Assembly: GCA_021773835.1 (NCBI GenBank)
Contig: JAJFJQ010000051.1
Span: 62,001 to 126,000 of the forward strand
Reading direction: 5' to 3'
DNA from: Gammaproteobacteria bacterium
GTDB taxonomy: Bacteria > Pseudomonadota > Gammaproteobacteria > Ga0077536
Length of the DNA: 64,000 bases
The translations under genes and the position numbers were made by a program. Of this stretch, positions 47,907 to 57,007 are shown in pieces. Every line of letters begins with the position of its first letter. Position 1 is the first letter of the stretch. A model generated the notes under the pieces. It made no database searches. It saw nothing but the letters and a program-made list of their open reading frames with translations, and was not told the DNA's origin.

Positions 47907-48866
47907 TTAGTATTTGGCTGCTTGAGCAAGCTCGCTGCGCATCGTTTTGGGCGATTTTCCAAAATGCCGTTGCAAGGCTCGAATTAGGGCGACGTCTGAG
48001 GAGTAACCAACCTCTTGGGCGATCTGACCAAGCAGTTTGTATGGATTACGTAGTAGCGATCGTGCTTTTTGCATACGCCAGGTGGTCAGGTAGGTTTTCG
48101 GTGGCATACCGACGAGTTTGTTGAATCGCGTTGCGAATGCTGATCGCGAGAGGCCGGCAACAGCGGCGAGATTGTCCAAGCCCCAAGGGTAGGCCGGCGC
48201 GCCGTGGATTTCTTTCAACACTCGGCTGATATGTGGATCATCCAAGGCGGCGACGAATCCGGCTGCCGGCCCGTCGGTTTCGAGCAGATGTCGTAGCAGT
48301 TGGATCAAAAACAACTCGCACACGCGATCCATCATCACCGCGATGCCGGGGCGCGCATGGACCATTTCGTCGTCCATAAAAGCGCCGGTGCGTCGCACCC
48401 ACTCAAGGCCGCCGCCACGCACGTTGCGAATAACGCCTAGCGTTGGTAGCGTCTCAAACAACGGGTGACGGATCTCGCGATCGAATCGGAACAATCCACA
48501 TAGCATGTGGCAGTCAGTGCGTGGTCCCTGAAATAAGGGGCGACCATTGGTATATGCCTCGCTCGCGTCGGCACTTGATACCTTCGGTGTTTCTGGATGG
48601 TCGGCGATCCAATGTGCCTCGCCGTCGCGCAGTAAAACCGCAGTACCAGCCTCCAATAACAGTGGTTCGGCCATGTTGGCCGAATGCAGCCAAGCGTTTC
48701 CGGCAAGCACGAGGTGGAAGCGAGGCTCGTGTGCAGAAGGAAGATCGATACCCCAAGGTGCCGTCATTTGCGAGCGAAAGAACACGCTGCCAGAAAGGCG
48801 CAGCGAGTCGAGAATTTCACTGAGGAGGTCTTGGGCGCTATCGTTACTGTCGCTGTTGTCGGTCAT
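47907..48866 (-). CDS. AraC-family transcription regulator with cupin domain
   Basis: 319 residues. N-terminal cupin-type sensor (about 20-200), C-terminal double helix-turn-helix with LAAVAGLSRSAFATRFNKLVGMP and VGYSSDVALIRALQRHFGKSP. It is the first gene of the minus-strand run, so it may regulate the YHS-MMPL-ferritin-KASIII genes downstream, but this is positional inference. Confidence 0.88.
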   Translation of the reverse strand: MTDNSDSNDSAQDLLSEILDSLRLSGSVFFRSQMTAPWGIDLPSAHEPRFHLVLAGNAWLHSANMAEPLLLEAGTAVLLRDGEAHWIADHPETPKVSSADASEAYTNGRPLFQGPRTDCHMLCGLFRFDREIRHPLFETLPTLGVIRNVRGGGLEWVRRTGAFMDDEMVHARPGIAVMMDRVCELFLIQLLRHLLETDGPAAGFVAALDDPHISRVLKEIHGAPAYPWGLDNLAAVAGLSRSAFATRFNKLVGMPPKTYLTTWRMQKARSLLRNPYKLLGQIAQEVGYSSDVALIRALQRHFGKSPKTMRSELAQAAKY

Positions 48867-49805
48867 GTTGCTTTTCTTACTCGTTGTGTTGGCGTTGCCC
48901 GTTTGAGACAGGAGGTCGAGATTGCACAGTACGACTGCGATTTACCCGGAGTGTTCCCGAGCTGGACGTTGGGTCAGTAATTCAGGACGCCGGGTTGGTT
49001 AGGTTCTTACGGGGGTGTTGCGTACGGAGGGTGGAAAAAGTTGCAAGGTAGCCAACGGGCTTTTCTGAGTTTCTGTTCAATCGGATCCGAGGACGCCCGA
49101 ATTCAGGTGGGCATTGGAAATTATTTGCCTACTTGATGTATCGATTTCGACCTTCGACGCGTATTGGAACTATGGGGGCGATCCCCAACGACTACTATTC
49201 GAGTGCGTTACTCAACATGTCAGCCCAACGGAATGCGCACCACGCTAAAAAATATAGGACACCCACGAAATTACTCGTGCACAAGAAGTAAAATTCCAGA
49301 TGAATAAGCTGAGTTATGTATTCATGACATGACGTTGGGAAAAATCGATTACCCGCTGCCACTATCCGCCGTGCATGAATATTTTAGTGGCTGTCCTATA
49401 GCTCGTTCCGCCGGGATTGGTTTATTGAACGCCTAGCGACCTTAGTCGGGGTGTTTACCATCGAGGTGACGGCCTTTGCGGTGATGAGCAATCATTGTTG
49501 CGATCGGCCGCTTTTGCAAGCTGCGGTCGTTCAAATTGGCATGAATGTATGGCCCCTCGGTCCGTTCCCGACCCATGAGGGACGTTCACGTCGCCGAAGT
49601 TAGCTTCTCGCGAACCCTAAAAAGATCACTCCCAGCGACGAACCTGAATCTACCGGAGGTCGCAAAATATTCAGCATAATTGCCTGTAGAACAAACTATC
49701 GAAACGGCATTAGATCACTGTGGCGCCGATGCTGTAGGATACTGTGACGGCGAGTGACATTGTTCCAATTCTGGATTGATGATTGTCTAGCCTGGGACAA
49801 TTACG
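48867..49805. other. Gene-free stretch between araC-type gene and repeat protein
   Basis: About 940 bases without a convincing ORF on either strand; short frames here are not gene-like. Promoters of the two divergent genes should lie in it. No tRNA, CRISPR or clear repeat is seen. Confidence 0.5.
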
Positions 49806-52766
49806 ATGCCAGCACATTTGTGGCTTGGGACCATTCTTCTCGTTTTATGCGTGTGGGCATCACCCATTGCAGCCCAGGTCTTCCCAGACAAGACCGTAAT
49901 CTTTAGCGATACCATTGGCAACGAATCGGTCATCTACCGAAAATTGGACGTTCTCGGCACCGGCTACCTAAGAATCAATAAGACCGGCAGAGTCACCGTG
50001 AAATCCCAATTCGCTGCTGGAAATAGCCGTTTCGCAGTGGCGAACGGCGGTCGAATTGGTATTTTCGGCGAGCTCTTATTCGAGTCACCCTATATTTTAC
50101 CTACGTTAGATTCCGAATCGTCGAACTATGGACGAATCAATGTAAACGAGGCCGGACGCTTGGTCCTCGACGGAATCTTCCGGAACGGATATGCCCTAAT
50201 AACTGGCGCCACCGGATTAGTCGATAATCAAAACGCCATTATTGTTAGGACCGATAACGCCGCGCCTTCCTGTAAAGAGGCTACTGAAGACTGCAATCCA
50301 GTCACTCGGGGTGCTTTCGTGAACGAAGGCCTTGTTACGAACCAATTAAACGGCCGAATACGCAGTAACTCACTTATTCTCAACGCCGGGAGCCTGGAAA
50401 ACGCAGGCTTGATAATCTCCGATTCGGATCATTTTTCTAATACGTTTGGTGACGCGAAACTATTTAATACCGGACTGCTCACGAATAAATCACAAGGTTT
50501 GATATCAAACAACGCACAGCTCGTAAATCTTGATACCGAGCGGGTACTAACCTGGAGCGGACTTGTGAGTTCTTCGAACGAAAGCGGACGCCTGTTCAAC
50601 CGCGGACGTATTGAAAATAACGATGGGGGTCTAATTATCAACCTCGGCACTCTGGAAACCGATATCAATGGCTCTATCGAGAATGACGGAACCTTGGTCA
50701 ACCTTGGAGAGCTAGCCTCACACGGGTCGAATATCGTTATTGATAATCTGTTGGATTTTAAACTTAAAAGCAACTTCCGCAGTGGAATATTTAACAATGA
50801 CGGCGAGCTTGTGAATAAAGGCACCGCAGTTAACTTTGGCACGCTTCGCAACCGCTCCTCGGGTTCTATAGAGAACGATTCTATATTGCTGAATTCATCA
50901 GGGGTGATCAGCGTAGACACCGATTTTAAATACCGCTTAGATCTTTCCAAGGCAACAGACGCCTTGATAGAAAACCGAAACTCAATGCGTAACACCAGCG
51001 GCGGCACGCTGTTGAACATGGCCGCGATTAACAATACTGGGTCGCAGAGCTCGTTGGAAAATGGCGGTATCACAATCAACATCGGGATCGTCTCGGTGTT
51101 CAGTGAATACGAAAATCTACTGGGAAACGCTGCTAAAGATTTCTCGATTAGCGGCTTGCCTATGCCGCGCGAAGGACAAATCACCGTTAGCAATGGTGCG
51201 TCGGTGATTAATAGCGCCAACGACAGCGGCGGCGGTATTTTATTAAGTTTTGGCAATATCGATGTTGATATGACCAGCCGCTTGGTGAACGAATCTTTAT
51301 TCGTTAATGGCAATGCGGCAATTATTGATATCTCGCAGAGAACGGACCTCACCACAATTGACGAAGACGGTGTGGTCCTCGACAAGCAAACGGGCTATGA
51401 CGACGACAAAAAGAAACCGGAAACCTGGACAAGTAATATAAGGATGAATATCGCCGCTAAGAATCGCGGTGAGGTGGTTAACCTCGGAGTTTTGGAAAAC
51501 AGCAGTGCCGGCGTGCTGCTGAACCTTGGCCAGATAGACAACAAGCTTGATGGAACGGTAAAAAACGACGGAGTAGTAATTAGTGGCGGTGGTGATACGA
51601 ACTACGAAACAACGACTGCTATCGACATAGAACAAACGCAAGATGCAGCGGGCAATATTGTCAAGAAAAACAACGGGAAGGTCGTTTTCACCAAAGCCGG
51701 AAAGCGAACAGCTTCGTTGTTAAATATTGAATTCGCACGTTCAGTGGGTACAAACTTAGACGGCTCAAACAACGTTGAATTGATAAACCGCGGCATAATC
51801 AATAACGGGGGTAGTGCCGGTGAAGGGGCCGTTATTATCAACCTGGGCGAACTTGAAAATGAGGCGACCGGAACAATCAACAACAAAGGGACTATCGTCA
51901 ACGGCCGCAGCCTCGCATCGATACCCCAACAGGTATTTGACGAACTACCCAACTTCCTCACCATTACCGAGCAACCCGGCCTGGTCGGCGAGCTGACAAA
52001 TAGAGGGACGATAGAAAATGAAGGGTTTATCACCAACGAGGGCGTCTTATCGAACCCCGGTCAAATCAACAACACGGACGCCGCGCTGATCCTAAATGCG
52101 CTGGAAGGCGAGATACAAAATACCGGTGACATGGTCTTCTCGGGCGCCAGCCAATTTATCAATGCCGGCTCGCTCATCAATAATGGGGACATTATATTTG
52201 AAAACAGCGGGCTGTCGCTGGCGACTGTCGCCCCGATTACCCGAACGCTTGGCGGCCGCATCGCCGGATTCGGTAAGGTCTCTGCGGACGAATTGACTTT
52301 CACCGGTACTGTGGCGCCAGGGAACTCTCTTGGGCTGCTAACCCTCGATGCTTCGGTAACTTTCAGCAACAGTTCAACCGTTGAGATTGAAATCGGCGGC
52401 CACACGGGACGCGGCGAAAACTACGATGCCATCGACGCGCAAAGCATACGTATTGGTCCAAGGGCGACTTTGGAAGTTCTCGCCGTTAATGGGTTTTTAC
52501 CCGAACTCGGCGATTACTATGACGTACTTGTCGCCGACGATATCAACGGTGATTTCCTCTTTTTTAACCTCGCTCAACTCGACGCGGGATTAGCCTGGTC
52601 GCGTGCCGTAATCGGCATCGATGGCGGAGCGGAGTCCTATAGGTTGACCGTAACCGCCACGGCAGTCCCATTGCCCGCTGCAATTTGGTTGTTCGGCTTT
52701 GCACTGTTTCCGCTTCTGAGCCGCCGCAAAAGGTGTACAGAAATCAACTGGGTCCGTATCCGCTAG
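49806..52766 (+). CDS. Large exported repeat-rich protein with VPLPA-type C-terminal sorting tail
   Basis: 986 residues. A signal peptide (MPAHLWLGTILLVLCVW, cleaved near IAAQ) precedes a long body made of short, irregular repeats of the type G-x-L-x-N-x-G-x-(I/V)-x-N, rich in Asn/Gly/Leu/Ile, as in beta-helix surface proteins. The tail TATAVPLPAAIWLFGFALF, followed by SRRKR, is a PEP-CTERM/VPLPA-type sorting signal read by an exosortase, although about ten extra residues follow. Likely a surface or biofilm protein. No exosortase is in the window. Confidence 0.85.
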   Translation: MPAHLWLGTILLVLCVWASPIAAQVFPDKTVIFSDTIGNESVIYRKLDVLGTGYLRINKTGRVTVKSQFAAGNSRFAVANGGRIGIFGELLFESPYILPTLDSESSNYGRINVNEAGRLVLDGIFRNGYALITGATGLVDNQNAIIVRTDNAAPSCKEATEDCNPVTRGAFVNEGLVTNQLNGRIRSNSLILNAGSLENAGLIISDSDHFSNTFGDAKLFNTGLLTNKSQGLISNNAQLVNLDTERVLTWSGLVSSSNESGRLFNRGRIENNDGGLIINLGTLETDINGSIENDGTLVNLGELASHGSNIVIDNLLDFKLKSNFRSGIFNNDGELVNKGTAVNFGTLRNRSSGSIENDSILLNSSGVISVDTDFKYRLDLSKATDALIENRNSMRNTSGGTLLNMAAINNTGSQSSLENGGITINIGIVSVFSEYENLLGNAAKDFSISGLPMPREGQITVSNGASVINSANDSGGGILLSFGNIDVDMTSRLVNESLFVNGNAAIIDISQRTDLTTIDEDGVVLDKQTGYDDDKKKPETWTSNIRMNIAAKNRGEVVNLGVLENSSAGVLLNLGQIDNKLDGTVKNDGVVISGGGDTNYETTTAIDIEQTQDAAGNIVKKNNGKVVFTKAGKRTASLLNIEFARSVGTNLDGSNNVELINRGIINNGGSAGEGAVIINLGELENEATGTINNKGTIVNGRSLASIPQQVFDELPNFLTITEQPGLVGELTNRGTIENEGFITNEGVLSNPGQINNTDAALILNALEGEIQNTGDMVFSGASQFINAGSLINNGDIIFENSGLSLATVAPITRTLGGRIAGFGKVSADELTFTGTVAPGNSLGLLTLDASVTFSNSSTVEIEIGGHTGRGENYDAIDAQSIRIGPRATLEVLAVNGFLPELGDYYDVLVADDINGDFLFFNLAQLDAGLAWSRAVIGIDGGAESYRLTVTATAVPLPAAIWLFGFALFPLLSRRKRCTEINWVRIR

Positions 52767-52841
52767 TTCCAATAACGCCGGCAACAAATCGAGACTAACT
52801 TTCTAGTAATACGCCCGCCCTCGCGGCAGAGTGTCCAATGA

Positions 52842-53429
52842 CTCACCGCCGTTCTAGTATGCCAAAAGTACGACAGCCCTGCCGGCGTCTCGCACGAGGT
52901 TGACTGCATCATTTTTGCCTCAGGCTTTGAAGTGGCCGAGCCTGTTAGCCGTATGGGTGCCTTTGACATGATAGGTACCGGCGGTACAACGCTGGATGAT
53001 GAATGGGCAAAAAGTGGGCGACGTGCACTTCACGGGATGTTCGTGCGCGATTTCCCGAATATGGCAATGATCGTGCAAGTTCGGCATGCCTCCACAACAT
53101 GGAACGTTCCTTATATGCTGAAGGCTCAGACTGAACATTTTACCGACGTTGTTAAGCATTGCCTCGACGAAGGCGTGGTGGGATTCGATGTCGCTAAACG
53201 GGCTGAAGACGAGTGGGTAAAACTGATGGCAGACAATCCTGGGGGCGATATTGAGTTCCTCGAAAATTGCACCCCTGGCTATTACAACAACGAGGGCGGG
53301 GATGCTAAAGGTGGGTTGTTTGCAAACACTTATTTCTTGGGGCCGCTTGCCTACATGGACCTGTTGAGTGACTGGATGGATGATGGTCTTAACAACGATC
53401 TTGAATTGATAAATGGCAAGGCGAGATAG
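52842..53429 (+). pseudogene. C-terminal fragment of a Baeyer-Villiger (flavin) monooxygenase
   Basis: The frame opens after a stop at 52839 and reads SHEVDCIIFASGFEVAEP, then FVRDFPNMAMI, an ending typical of BVMOs (after the FxGxxxHxxxWP region, which is missing). It then has the C-terminal FLENCTPGYYNNEG and GPLAYMDLLSDWM blocks. There is no start codon before GTG 52932, and the N-terminal two thirds are gone. A truncated relic is the best reading; what removed the front is not visible. Confidence 0.75.
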
Positions 53430-53432
53430 GGC

Positions 53433-53466
53433 GGGAGATTAAATCGCTCTGCTCGATTTAATCCCG
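53433..53466 (+). terminator. Hairpin after the monooxygenase fragment
   Basis: GATTAAATCG and CGATTTAATC pair over ten bases across a seven-base loop, extended by GGG/CCC with one bulge. It starts four bases after the stop, so it is probably the old gene's terminator, though no U-run follows. Confidence 0.55.
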
Positions 53467-54183
53467 TTCGTTGATGGATGGCTAAAGTATTAGCTACGAC
53501 GAGATACTCCCCTTGTCGACCAGGATACGAGTGGGTGGAATTATGAGCGCGATCGTTGGTAGTCGGGTTGGGTCACAATCGTGGAACACCAAATGAACGA
53601 CGTCGAAGGTTGTGGTGGCAAGCAACTTTCGATACATCTAGCGCCATAGCCGCGATTCATTGAAATTACGTGTTAGGCTTTGCTTTCTGCTCCGATTAGC
53701 CACATTTTCCTCCTGCTTTCGAGACATCCGCTATTGGCCGTTCTGCGTCTGTCCACGCATCATTTTTTTATCGATTGAATGTCCGTTCAGCGGTTGGGGG
53801 TTGAAGTGTTCTTGGCAATTTAATACCCCTCGAAACATTGCCGAAAATGGTAATTCTCGGTAATGCTTCGTGAGCGCAAAGCACTCGTGGCTCAAAATGT
53901 TGAAACCGCAGTGACCGGTGTTGGTCTAGGGCTATTTGCGCTTGCCTTTGGTTTCGTCCTGGCTCAGGACTGATGCTGCCAGAGACTTAGCTTCTTTTGG
54001 TATCGAGGTTTGCCGCCCAATCGACCCGGGTTTGCCAAGTGACTGTGCCACATATCGCTCCATGCGTTGTAGACCTATAATGCCGCACGTGGTCTTTGAG
54101 AACCAACCCCATGCGGGACTAGGTGAGTTTTATCGTACGATATCGTCGTGTTTTAACACGACGGAAGTGACGTCGATTTGTAG
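53467..54183. other. Gene-free stretch before the integron cassettes
   Basis: No convincing gene; the frames at 53660 and 53936 have unlike composition and no family features. It contains several hairpins, such as CGTCGTGTT/AACACGACG near 54150, within 35 bases of the cassette boundary at 54183, which might be part of a degenerate attC or attI. Confidence 0.45.
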
Positions 54184-55120
54184 TTAGGCGTCACTAGCGT
54201 TCATCAGGTCAGAGTTCAGCGGAGGGGATTCATGCGCGAGTGGTTCTACAAGTTGTTGCCATACGGTCTTGGTTCTGTTGTCGCGTATGTGGCGTTAAGC
54301 GCGTCGTCCTTCATATCGACCAGCGACTTCTTGAACCCGCTCTTGTTGGTTGCAATTCTCCTCGGAGGGACTCTCGTCGCAACGATCATCGCCCTCTCAA
54401 ACGGATTGCCGCGCGATGTAAGTATTCAGCCGGTCCCAGGTGAGGCTCCACCGCGGGACGCGAAGGAATGGATCGAGTCGTTTGAGTCTCTTGGTTTTGT
54501 ACCAGAGGGCGACCCACTGAGAATTGACCTGAGACCTTCAGCAACGCTCTGGCCCTTTGTTCATAGGGAGCTGCAATGCTCGGGGGCGGTCTTCTCAACG
54601 GGAACCCTGCCTCCGCGATCGAGTTTTGAAATCATCACCGGAGTCGAGGGCGATCGAGGTGCGCTTACGAGCGGACCCAATCCAGATGTCTTCGTCTTGC
54701 CGTGCGCGCGCGGATATTTCAGGCAGGTACTCCGTGGAGCGCCGCCCGCGCATCTACTGGCGCATCACTTGAAGGCGACCTCTTACTTGGCCGAGTGCAA
54801 TTTGGCCCTCACGAAGTCGGCTCCTGGTACGCCGGCGGAGCGCGTTCGGCAGTCAGTAGCGCGTCAGCGTCGGGCCGTGATGGCGAGCCCAGTTCGATCC
54901 GCTGCGATTGTCCTCTGGCGAGTCATCACCAAGCGGAACCCGTACGAGCTCCCGATTGCGAAACAGCGCAGTACGCCGTCTTCAATCGCCTACCTGAAGG
55001 GCTTGACTTCAGTCTAGTCCAGAGATGCGTGACGCCTAGCCATTCGTTGCACCGGACGCGCCCCTTGCCGCTCAGCGTGTGGGCGGCGATAGTGGGGCGC
55101 GCCGGTGAACTCAGGATCCG
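54184..55120 (+). mobile_element. Integron-type gene cassette 1
   Basis: The left boundary is G|TTAGGCGTCAC (cut after 54183) and the right is G|TTAGGGC (cut after 55120). The cassette's own first 12 bases GTTAGGCGTCAC are the reverse complement of GTGACGCCTAGC at 55029-55040 in 11 of 12 positions, as expected for a circular cassette with a complete attC. It holds one ORF. No integrase gene is seen in the window. Confidence 0.75.
54232..55017 (+). CDS. Cassette 1 ORF: membrane-anchored hypothetical protein
   Basis: 261 residues. Two hydrophobic segments near the N-terminus (about 10-30 and 36-56), then a mainly soluble part with PLRIDLRPSATLWPFVH and a basic C-terminal region. No recognised family. 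It starts 48 bases into the cassette after GCGGAGGGGATTC, a plausible ribosome-binding site. Typical of integron cassettes: one gene, same direction as the cassette, no known function. Confidence 0.65.
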   Translation: MREWFYKLLPYGLGSVVAYVALSASSFISTSDFLNPLLLVAILLGGTLVATIIALSNGLPRDVSIQPVPGEAPPRDAKEWIESFESLGFVPEGDPLRIDLRPSATLWPFVHRELQCSGAVFSTGTLPPRSSFEIITGVEGDRGALTSGPNPDVFVLPCARGYFRQVLRGAPPAHLLAHHLKATSYLAECNLALTKSAPGTPAERVRQSVARQRRAVMASPVRSAAIVLWRVITKRNPYELPIAKQRSTPSSIAYLKGLTSV

Positions 55121-55127
55121 TTAGGGC
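55029..55127 (+). other. attC recombination site of cassette 1
   Basis: Left R'' box GTGACGCCTAGC; left stem CACCGGACGCGCCCC (55050-55064) pairs with GGGGCGCGCCGGTG (55094-55107) with one extrahelical A at 55056, a hallmark of attC; an inner GCCGC/GCGGC pair; right side GAACTCAGGATCC and R' box GTTAGGGC. Length about 95 bases. The sequence around GAACTCAGG resembles known attC sites. Confidence 0.8.
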
Positions 55128-55132
55128 TCAGA

Positions 55133-55618
55133 TTGGCCACGGCTTTCAAAGCGAAGCATCCTCGCAATATTCCAGCGAGCTACCACAAGCCTGTTGGCCA
55201 GCTCGTCGTTCGCTGGAACGTGACTGAGCTGTATCTGCAGAGCATCATCTGGCATATCTGGCGAATCAAAGATCCGAAAGTTGCACGTCTTCTGACCTGG
55301 GATCTGAATGCCGTGTCGAAGGTCGAGCTGTTTAAACTTCTTGTGCCTCGCTGGATAACTGACCCGCACGATCAAGCGGAGCTGAAGGCAATCGTAAGAG
55401 AAGCCGATGGTCTAAGAACAAAGCGAAACCGCGTCGCACACGGGCTCTGGGGCTATAGACCTGGCGAACGAGAGAAGCTGCGTTTGTTCCAGATTAAGCG
55501 TGAAACACGTGTTCTGCCGAAGGCGGAACTCGTTTCAGTCTCTGAGTTGAAGAAGTGGGCGGAAGAGCTTGATCAATTGAACGTGAGACTTATCGAGACT
55601 GTAAATAATTCTGTGTAA
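55133..55618 (+). CDS. Cassette 2 ORF: HEPN-like protein, 3' end cut by an IS
   Basis: 161 codons from TTG 55133, 12 bases after the cassette boundary. Residues from about 154 on, and the stop, come from the IS left end (55595), so the true C-terminus is lost. It is helical and contains RNRVAHGLWG, with R-x4-H spacing as in HEPN-fold ribonucleases. A defence or toxin role is only a guess from that motif and the cassette setting. Its own attC is missing. Confidence 0.5.
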   Translation: MATAFKAKHPRNIPASYHKPVGQLVVRWNVTELYLQSIIWHIWRIKDPKVARLLTWDLNAVSKVELFKLLVPRWITDPHDQAELKAIVREADGLRTKRNRVAHGLWGYRPGEREKLRLFQIKRETRVLPKAELVSVSELKKWAEELDQLNVRLIETVNNSV

Positions 55619-56925
55619 CCGGCCATGGGTTGTTTTATAGATGAGTAGTAACGCGCTCACCAAATTCAATACTAAATCGATTCAATGCAAGCTTCCAATT
55701 TTGGATGGGCATGGTCCATTTCTTTGATGCTTCTCGGATCGCCAAGTAAGCAACTTTCATCGCCGATTGTTCATTCGGAAAGACCTTGCGTTTGCGTGTC
55801 GCCTTACGCAGGACACTGTTCAATGATTCGATCGCGTTGGTCGTGTAGATAGCCTTGCGGATGGCCGGCGGATAATCATAAATTGCGACGAGATTGGGCC
55901 AATTATCGCGCCAAGAGTTGGCAATCTGCGGATATTTATCGTTCCAGGTCTCGGCAAACGCATCGAGCGCCACCAGAGCTTCAGCTTCCGTCGCCGCCTG
56001 ATAAACTGTCTTCAGGTCGCGCGTGATGAACTTGTAATCTTTCCAAGGCACAAAACGCAGCGAGTTGCGGATCATGTGGACGATGCACAACTGGATCTTC
56101 GTGTCCGGATACTCAGCAGCGATGGCCTCTGGAAATCCTTTGAGGCCATCCACACAGGCAATCAAGATATCCTTAACGCCTCGGGTTTTGAGCTCTGTCA
56201 TGATGGTTAGCCAAAACTTGGCACCCTCCGTTTGCGCCAGCCATAACCCCAACAGTTCCTTGTGGCCATCGAGATTGACGCCCAAGGCCAAATACATTGA
56301 TTGATTAATGACTTGCTGATTGTGCCGTACCTTCAACACAATGCAGTCTAGATAAACAATCGGATACAGACCATCCAGAGGTCGATTCTGCCAAGCCGTT
56401 ACCTGTTCAATCACACGGTCGGTAACTTTCGATATCAAACTAGCTGAGACCTCCGCGTCGTACAATTCCTTGAACGCTGCGACGATGTCTCGGGTGCTCA
56501 TGCCTTTGGCATAGAGGTAAAGGATCTTATCGTCCATCTCGGTCAAGCGCGTTTGACCTTTGGCGACGAGTTGCGGATCGAAGCTACCGTTGCGATCTCG
56601 TGGGGTCTCTATCTCGACCTCGCCGTGATCTCCCTTGAGTCGTTTACGGCTTTTACCGTTGCGGCTGTTGTCGCTACCGCGGCCATCAACCCCATGCTTC
56701 TCGTAACCAAGGTGCTCATCGAGCTCGGCATTGAGGGCCGTTTCTATAAAGTTCTTCCGAAGCGCACGCGTCAGTTCGCTGAGGTCAGCTTCAGTTTTGA
56801 TGCCTTTTGCGATTTCTTCGGCTAATGCACGGACCTTTGATTTGTCCATCATTGCTTCCATGATTGTTCTCCTCTGATAGGATATTTAAAATCATGGTCG
56901 GTTACACAATTTCGTGGACAGTCTC
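55595..56925 (-). mobile_element. IS256-family insertion sequence
   Basis: 1331 bases, bounded by inverted repeats that start GAGACTGT and share TGTGTAACCG(G/A)CCATG (55595-55627 and 56893-56925 reversed), resembling the ends of IS256. It carries one complete transposase. Flanking 8-mers GACTTATC and CATCTATC do not match fully, so a normal target duplication is not seen, which suggests a later deletion or recombination at one side. Confidence 0.9.
55635..56861 (-). CDS. IS256-family transposase
   Basis: 408 residues, complete. DDE triad candidates: Asp in IVYLDCIVLKV, Asp in IACVDGLKGFPEAI, and Glu in TTNAIESLNSVLRK. CIVHMIRNSLRFV and the N-terminal basic region are typical of the family. 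No frameshift is seen, so it could be active. Confidence 0.95.
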   Translation of the reverse strand: MEAMMDKSKVRALAEEIAKGIKTEADLSELTRALRKNFIETALNAELDEHLGYEKHGVDGRGSDNSRNGKSRKRLKGDHGEVEIETPRDRNGSFDPQLVAKGQTRLTEMDDKILYLYAKGMSTRDIVAAFKELYDAEVSASLISKVTDRVIEQVTAWQNRPLDGLYPIVYLDCIVLKVRHNQQVINQSMYLALGVNLDGHKELLGLWLAQTEGAKFWLTIMTELKTRGVKDILIACVDGLKGFPEAIAAEYPDTKIQLCIVHMIRNSLRFVPWKDYKFITRDLKTVYQAATEAEALVALDAFAETWNDKYPQIANSWRDNWPNLVAIYDYPPAIRKAIYTTNAIESLNSVLRKATRKRKVFPNEQSAMKVAYLAIREASKKWTMPIQNWKLALNRFSIEFGERVTTHL

Positions 56926-57007
56926 CATCTATCCAGACCGTAATAGCCGGTGGTCGACAGATCGCCGTTGGTGTGACCGGCGATTGGGTCATTCACCAGG
57001 GTCCAGT

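Noticed and set aside
50429-51385. Minus-strand frame opposite the repeat protein (318 codons)
   Set aside because: It mirrors the repeats of the plus-strand protein, with no signal peptide or domain.
53672-53678. GTTAGGC as a further cassette edge
   Set aside because: The expected complement GCAAAGCCTAAC is absent and no stem lies to the left.
53660-54187. Short plus-strand frames as genes
   Set aside because: Cys/Trp/Arg-rich, with no ribosome-binding site, no homology cues, and no cassette boundary matching them.
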